Virus record (IMG/VR): IMGVR_UViG_3300034110_000364
Span: 1 to 41,890 of that record
Origin: a virus
DNA: 41,890 nt
Direction: 5' to 3' (one strand)
Part shown: positions 41,400 through 41,890 of the stretch, in pieces
How positions within the stretch are numbered: the stretch's first letter is position 1
Layout: every line of letters starts with the position of its first letter
Made by a program: the position numbers and the translations under genes
The notes under the pieces: generated by a model
The model's input: the letters and a program-made list of their open reading frames with translations, nothing else
Database searches by the model: none
What the model was told of the DNA's origin: nothing

Positions 41400-41403
41400 G
41401 GTT
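41394..41403. promoter_or_regulatory. Operator on the repressor start codon (AACCATGGTT)
   Basis: A perfect copy of the palindrome contains the repressor start codon (complement of 41397-41399). Binding here would block repressor transcription at its start, an autoregulation site. Partly forced by the ATG, but the flanking AAC and GTT are not. Confidence 0.68.
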
Positions 41404-41408
41404 GCAAT

Positions 41409-41414
41409 CGTATA
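41409..41414 (-). promoter_or_regulatory. Repressor promoter -10 candidate (PRM)
   Basis: TATACG on the minus strand, nine bases before the repressor ATG. No good -35 lies 17 bases upstream, as is usual for promoters activated by the repressor bound next to it. The transcript would begin within about 1-4 bases of the ATG. Confidence 0.45.
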
Positions 41415-41426
41415 CCCTATTATTTG

Positions 41427-41436
41427 AACAATGGTT
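41427..41436. promoter_or_regulatory. Operator OR (AACAATGGTT)
   Basis: One base different from AACCATGGTT. It overlaps the PR -35 box exactly as OL2 overlaps the PL -35 box. Confidence 0.75.
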
Positions 41437-41463
41437 GCTTTTTGTCATGAACTATGGTTTAAT
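41435..41463 (+). promoter_or_regulatory. Rightward early promoter PR
   Basis: -35 TTGCTT (41435-41440), 17-base spacer, -10 TTTAAT (41458-41463). The segment TCATGAACTATGGTTTAATT is identical in PL. Transcription should begin near 41470, the first base of the cro ATG. Confidence 0.82.
41450..41459. promoter_or_regulatory. Operator OR (AACTATGGTT)
   Basis: Overlaps the PR -10 box and is 23 bases from its partner, the same geometry and sequence as OL1 in PL. Confidence 0.8.
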
Positions 41464-41469
41464 TGTGAC

Positions 41470-41670
41470 ATGAGCAACATAACCAAGACCGACGCCATAG
41501 CCATGCTAGGCGGCTCCACCAAGAGCGCTGCCCAGGCAATTGGCTGCACCGTGCAGGCCGTACACAAGTGGCCTGATGTTCTTTCACCTCGAATCGCTGA
41601 CCGAGTAGTCGCGGCTAAAACCCGACTGCAAAAGCCACGCAAGCGCAAGGCGCAAACAGAAAGCGCCTAA
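41470..41670 (+). CDS. cro: Cro-like repressor (P22_Cro family)
   Basis: The product has 66 residues. The helix-turn-helix is SNITKTDAIAMLGGSTKSAA, then QAIGCTVQAVHKWPDVLSPRIADRV, matching the P22-type Cro pattern (K-DAI--LGG-T--A-AIG----AVHKW). A basic tail follows (KPRKRK). The ATG lies seven bases after the -10 box, with no Shine-Dalgarno sequence, so the message is probably leaderless. An upstream in-frame ATG at 41431 lies before the promoter and is excluded. Cro should bind the same operators and favour lytic growth. Confidence 0.88.
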   Translation: MSNITKTDAIAMLGGSTKSAAQAIGCTVQAVHKWPDVLSPRIADRVVAAKTRLQKPRKRKAQTESA

Positions 41671-41673
41671 GTC

Positions 41674-41890
41674 ATGGCTGGCGATTGGATAAAGATGCGC
41701 GTGGACTTGGCCACAAGTCCAAAGGTTGTCCGCATCGCGTCCGCATTGCGTGCGGACAGGTTGCGCGTGATTGGCGGACTGCATGCGGTCTGGTGTCTGT
41801 TTGATGTGCACTCAACGGACGGACGCCTTGACGGATACACGCTTGAAGCACTCGATGACCTGATCGGTTTTCCAGGCTTTGGCGCTGCAA
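41674..41890 (+). CDS. DnaT-like / O-type replication protein, 5' part (continues at 1)
   Basis: ATG 41674 lies three bases after the cro stop. The product starts MAGDWIKMRVDLATSPKVV, the typical opening of the phage initiator family, and the frame continues through the repeat into the left end of the contig (position 4 onward repeats 41767 onward). The complete gene is 41674-41763 joined to 1-714, 267 residues. See the entry at 1-714 for domains. Confidence 0.82.
   Translation, partial: MAGDWIKMRVDLATSPKVVRIASALRADRLRVIGGLHAVWCLFDVHSTDGRLDGYTLEALDDLIGFPGFGAA
41764..41890. repeat. Direct repeat at right end (copy of 1-127)
   Basis: This is the second copy of the 127-base terminal overlap. 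It begins with CGCGTGATTGGCGGACTG and ends with GGCGCTGCAA, exactly as in 1-127. Removing one copy gives a circle of about 41,763 bp. Confidence 0.97.

Noticed and set aside
1-41890. tRNA genes, CRISPR array, insertion sequences
   Set aside because: No cloverleaf-like sequence, no regular repeat/spacer pattern and no transposase were recognised on reading both strands; a tRNA search program would be needed to be certain.

Overview
The window is one complete temperate bacteriophage genome of the short-tailed (podovirus-like) type. The first 127 bases are repeated exactly as the last 127 (1-127 = 41764-41890). The contig is therefore a circle opened at an arbitrary point, with a unique length of about 41,763 bp, and one replication gene is split across the ends. 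High GC, heavy CTG/GCC codon use and the style of the proteins suggest a host in the Burkholderiales, perhaps Comamonadaceae. That host guess is inference only.

Layout. A lambda-like switch lies at 40.3-41.7 kb: a CI-type repressor with an S24 self-cleavage domain (leftward), a P22-type Cro (rightward), and two near-identical promoters (PL, PR). Each promoter carries two copies of an operator close to AACCATGGTT, and a further copy covers the repressor start codon. Rightward from PR, through the contig junction, run a DnaT-like and a P-like replication protein, then NinB, a Ref-like nuclease and RusA. Terminase, portal, an adhesin-like protein, scaffold and major capsid protein follow. Next come a fibre cluster (C1q-tipped fibre, glycine-rich protein, collagen-like fibre), the adaptor and gp10-like tail proteins, an acetyltransferase, three probable ejection proteins, a giant 2,683-residue polyvalent ejection protein, an endolysin and a GTA-type holin. 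Most neighbouring genes overlap by 1-4 bases, so they are translationally coupled.

Leftward from PL run three tiny membrane proteins and a recombination set (Bet/RecT annealing protein, PD-(D/E)XK exonuclease, SSB). These are followed by conserved phage proteins of mostly unknown role, a DUF2829/Tad2 protein (predicted anti-Thoeris), a PrtN-like DNA-binding protein, a cysteine-rich protein and a tyrosine integrase. The integrase meets the holin end to end at 32.2-32.4 kb.

How it works together. The repressor would silence PL and PR in the prophage while being made with a small membrane protein. On induction, PL supplies recombination, anti-defence and excision functions, and PR supplies Cro, replication and, by read-through, the virion genes. 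I recognise no N- or Q-type antiterminator. No tRNA, CRISPR array, reverse transcriptase or insertion sequence was seen. The points of most interest are the mirrored operator architecture with apparently leaderless cro and repressor messages, the Tad2-family protein, the ejection protein with two HExxH motifs, the TGATGCAC repeat cluster upstream of the integrase, and the fibre set with a duplicated anchor.
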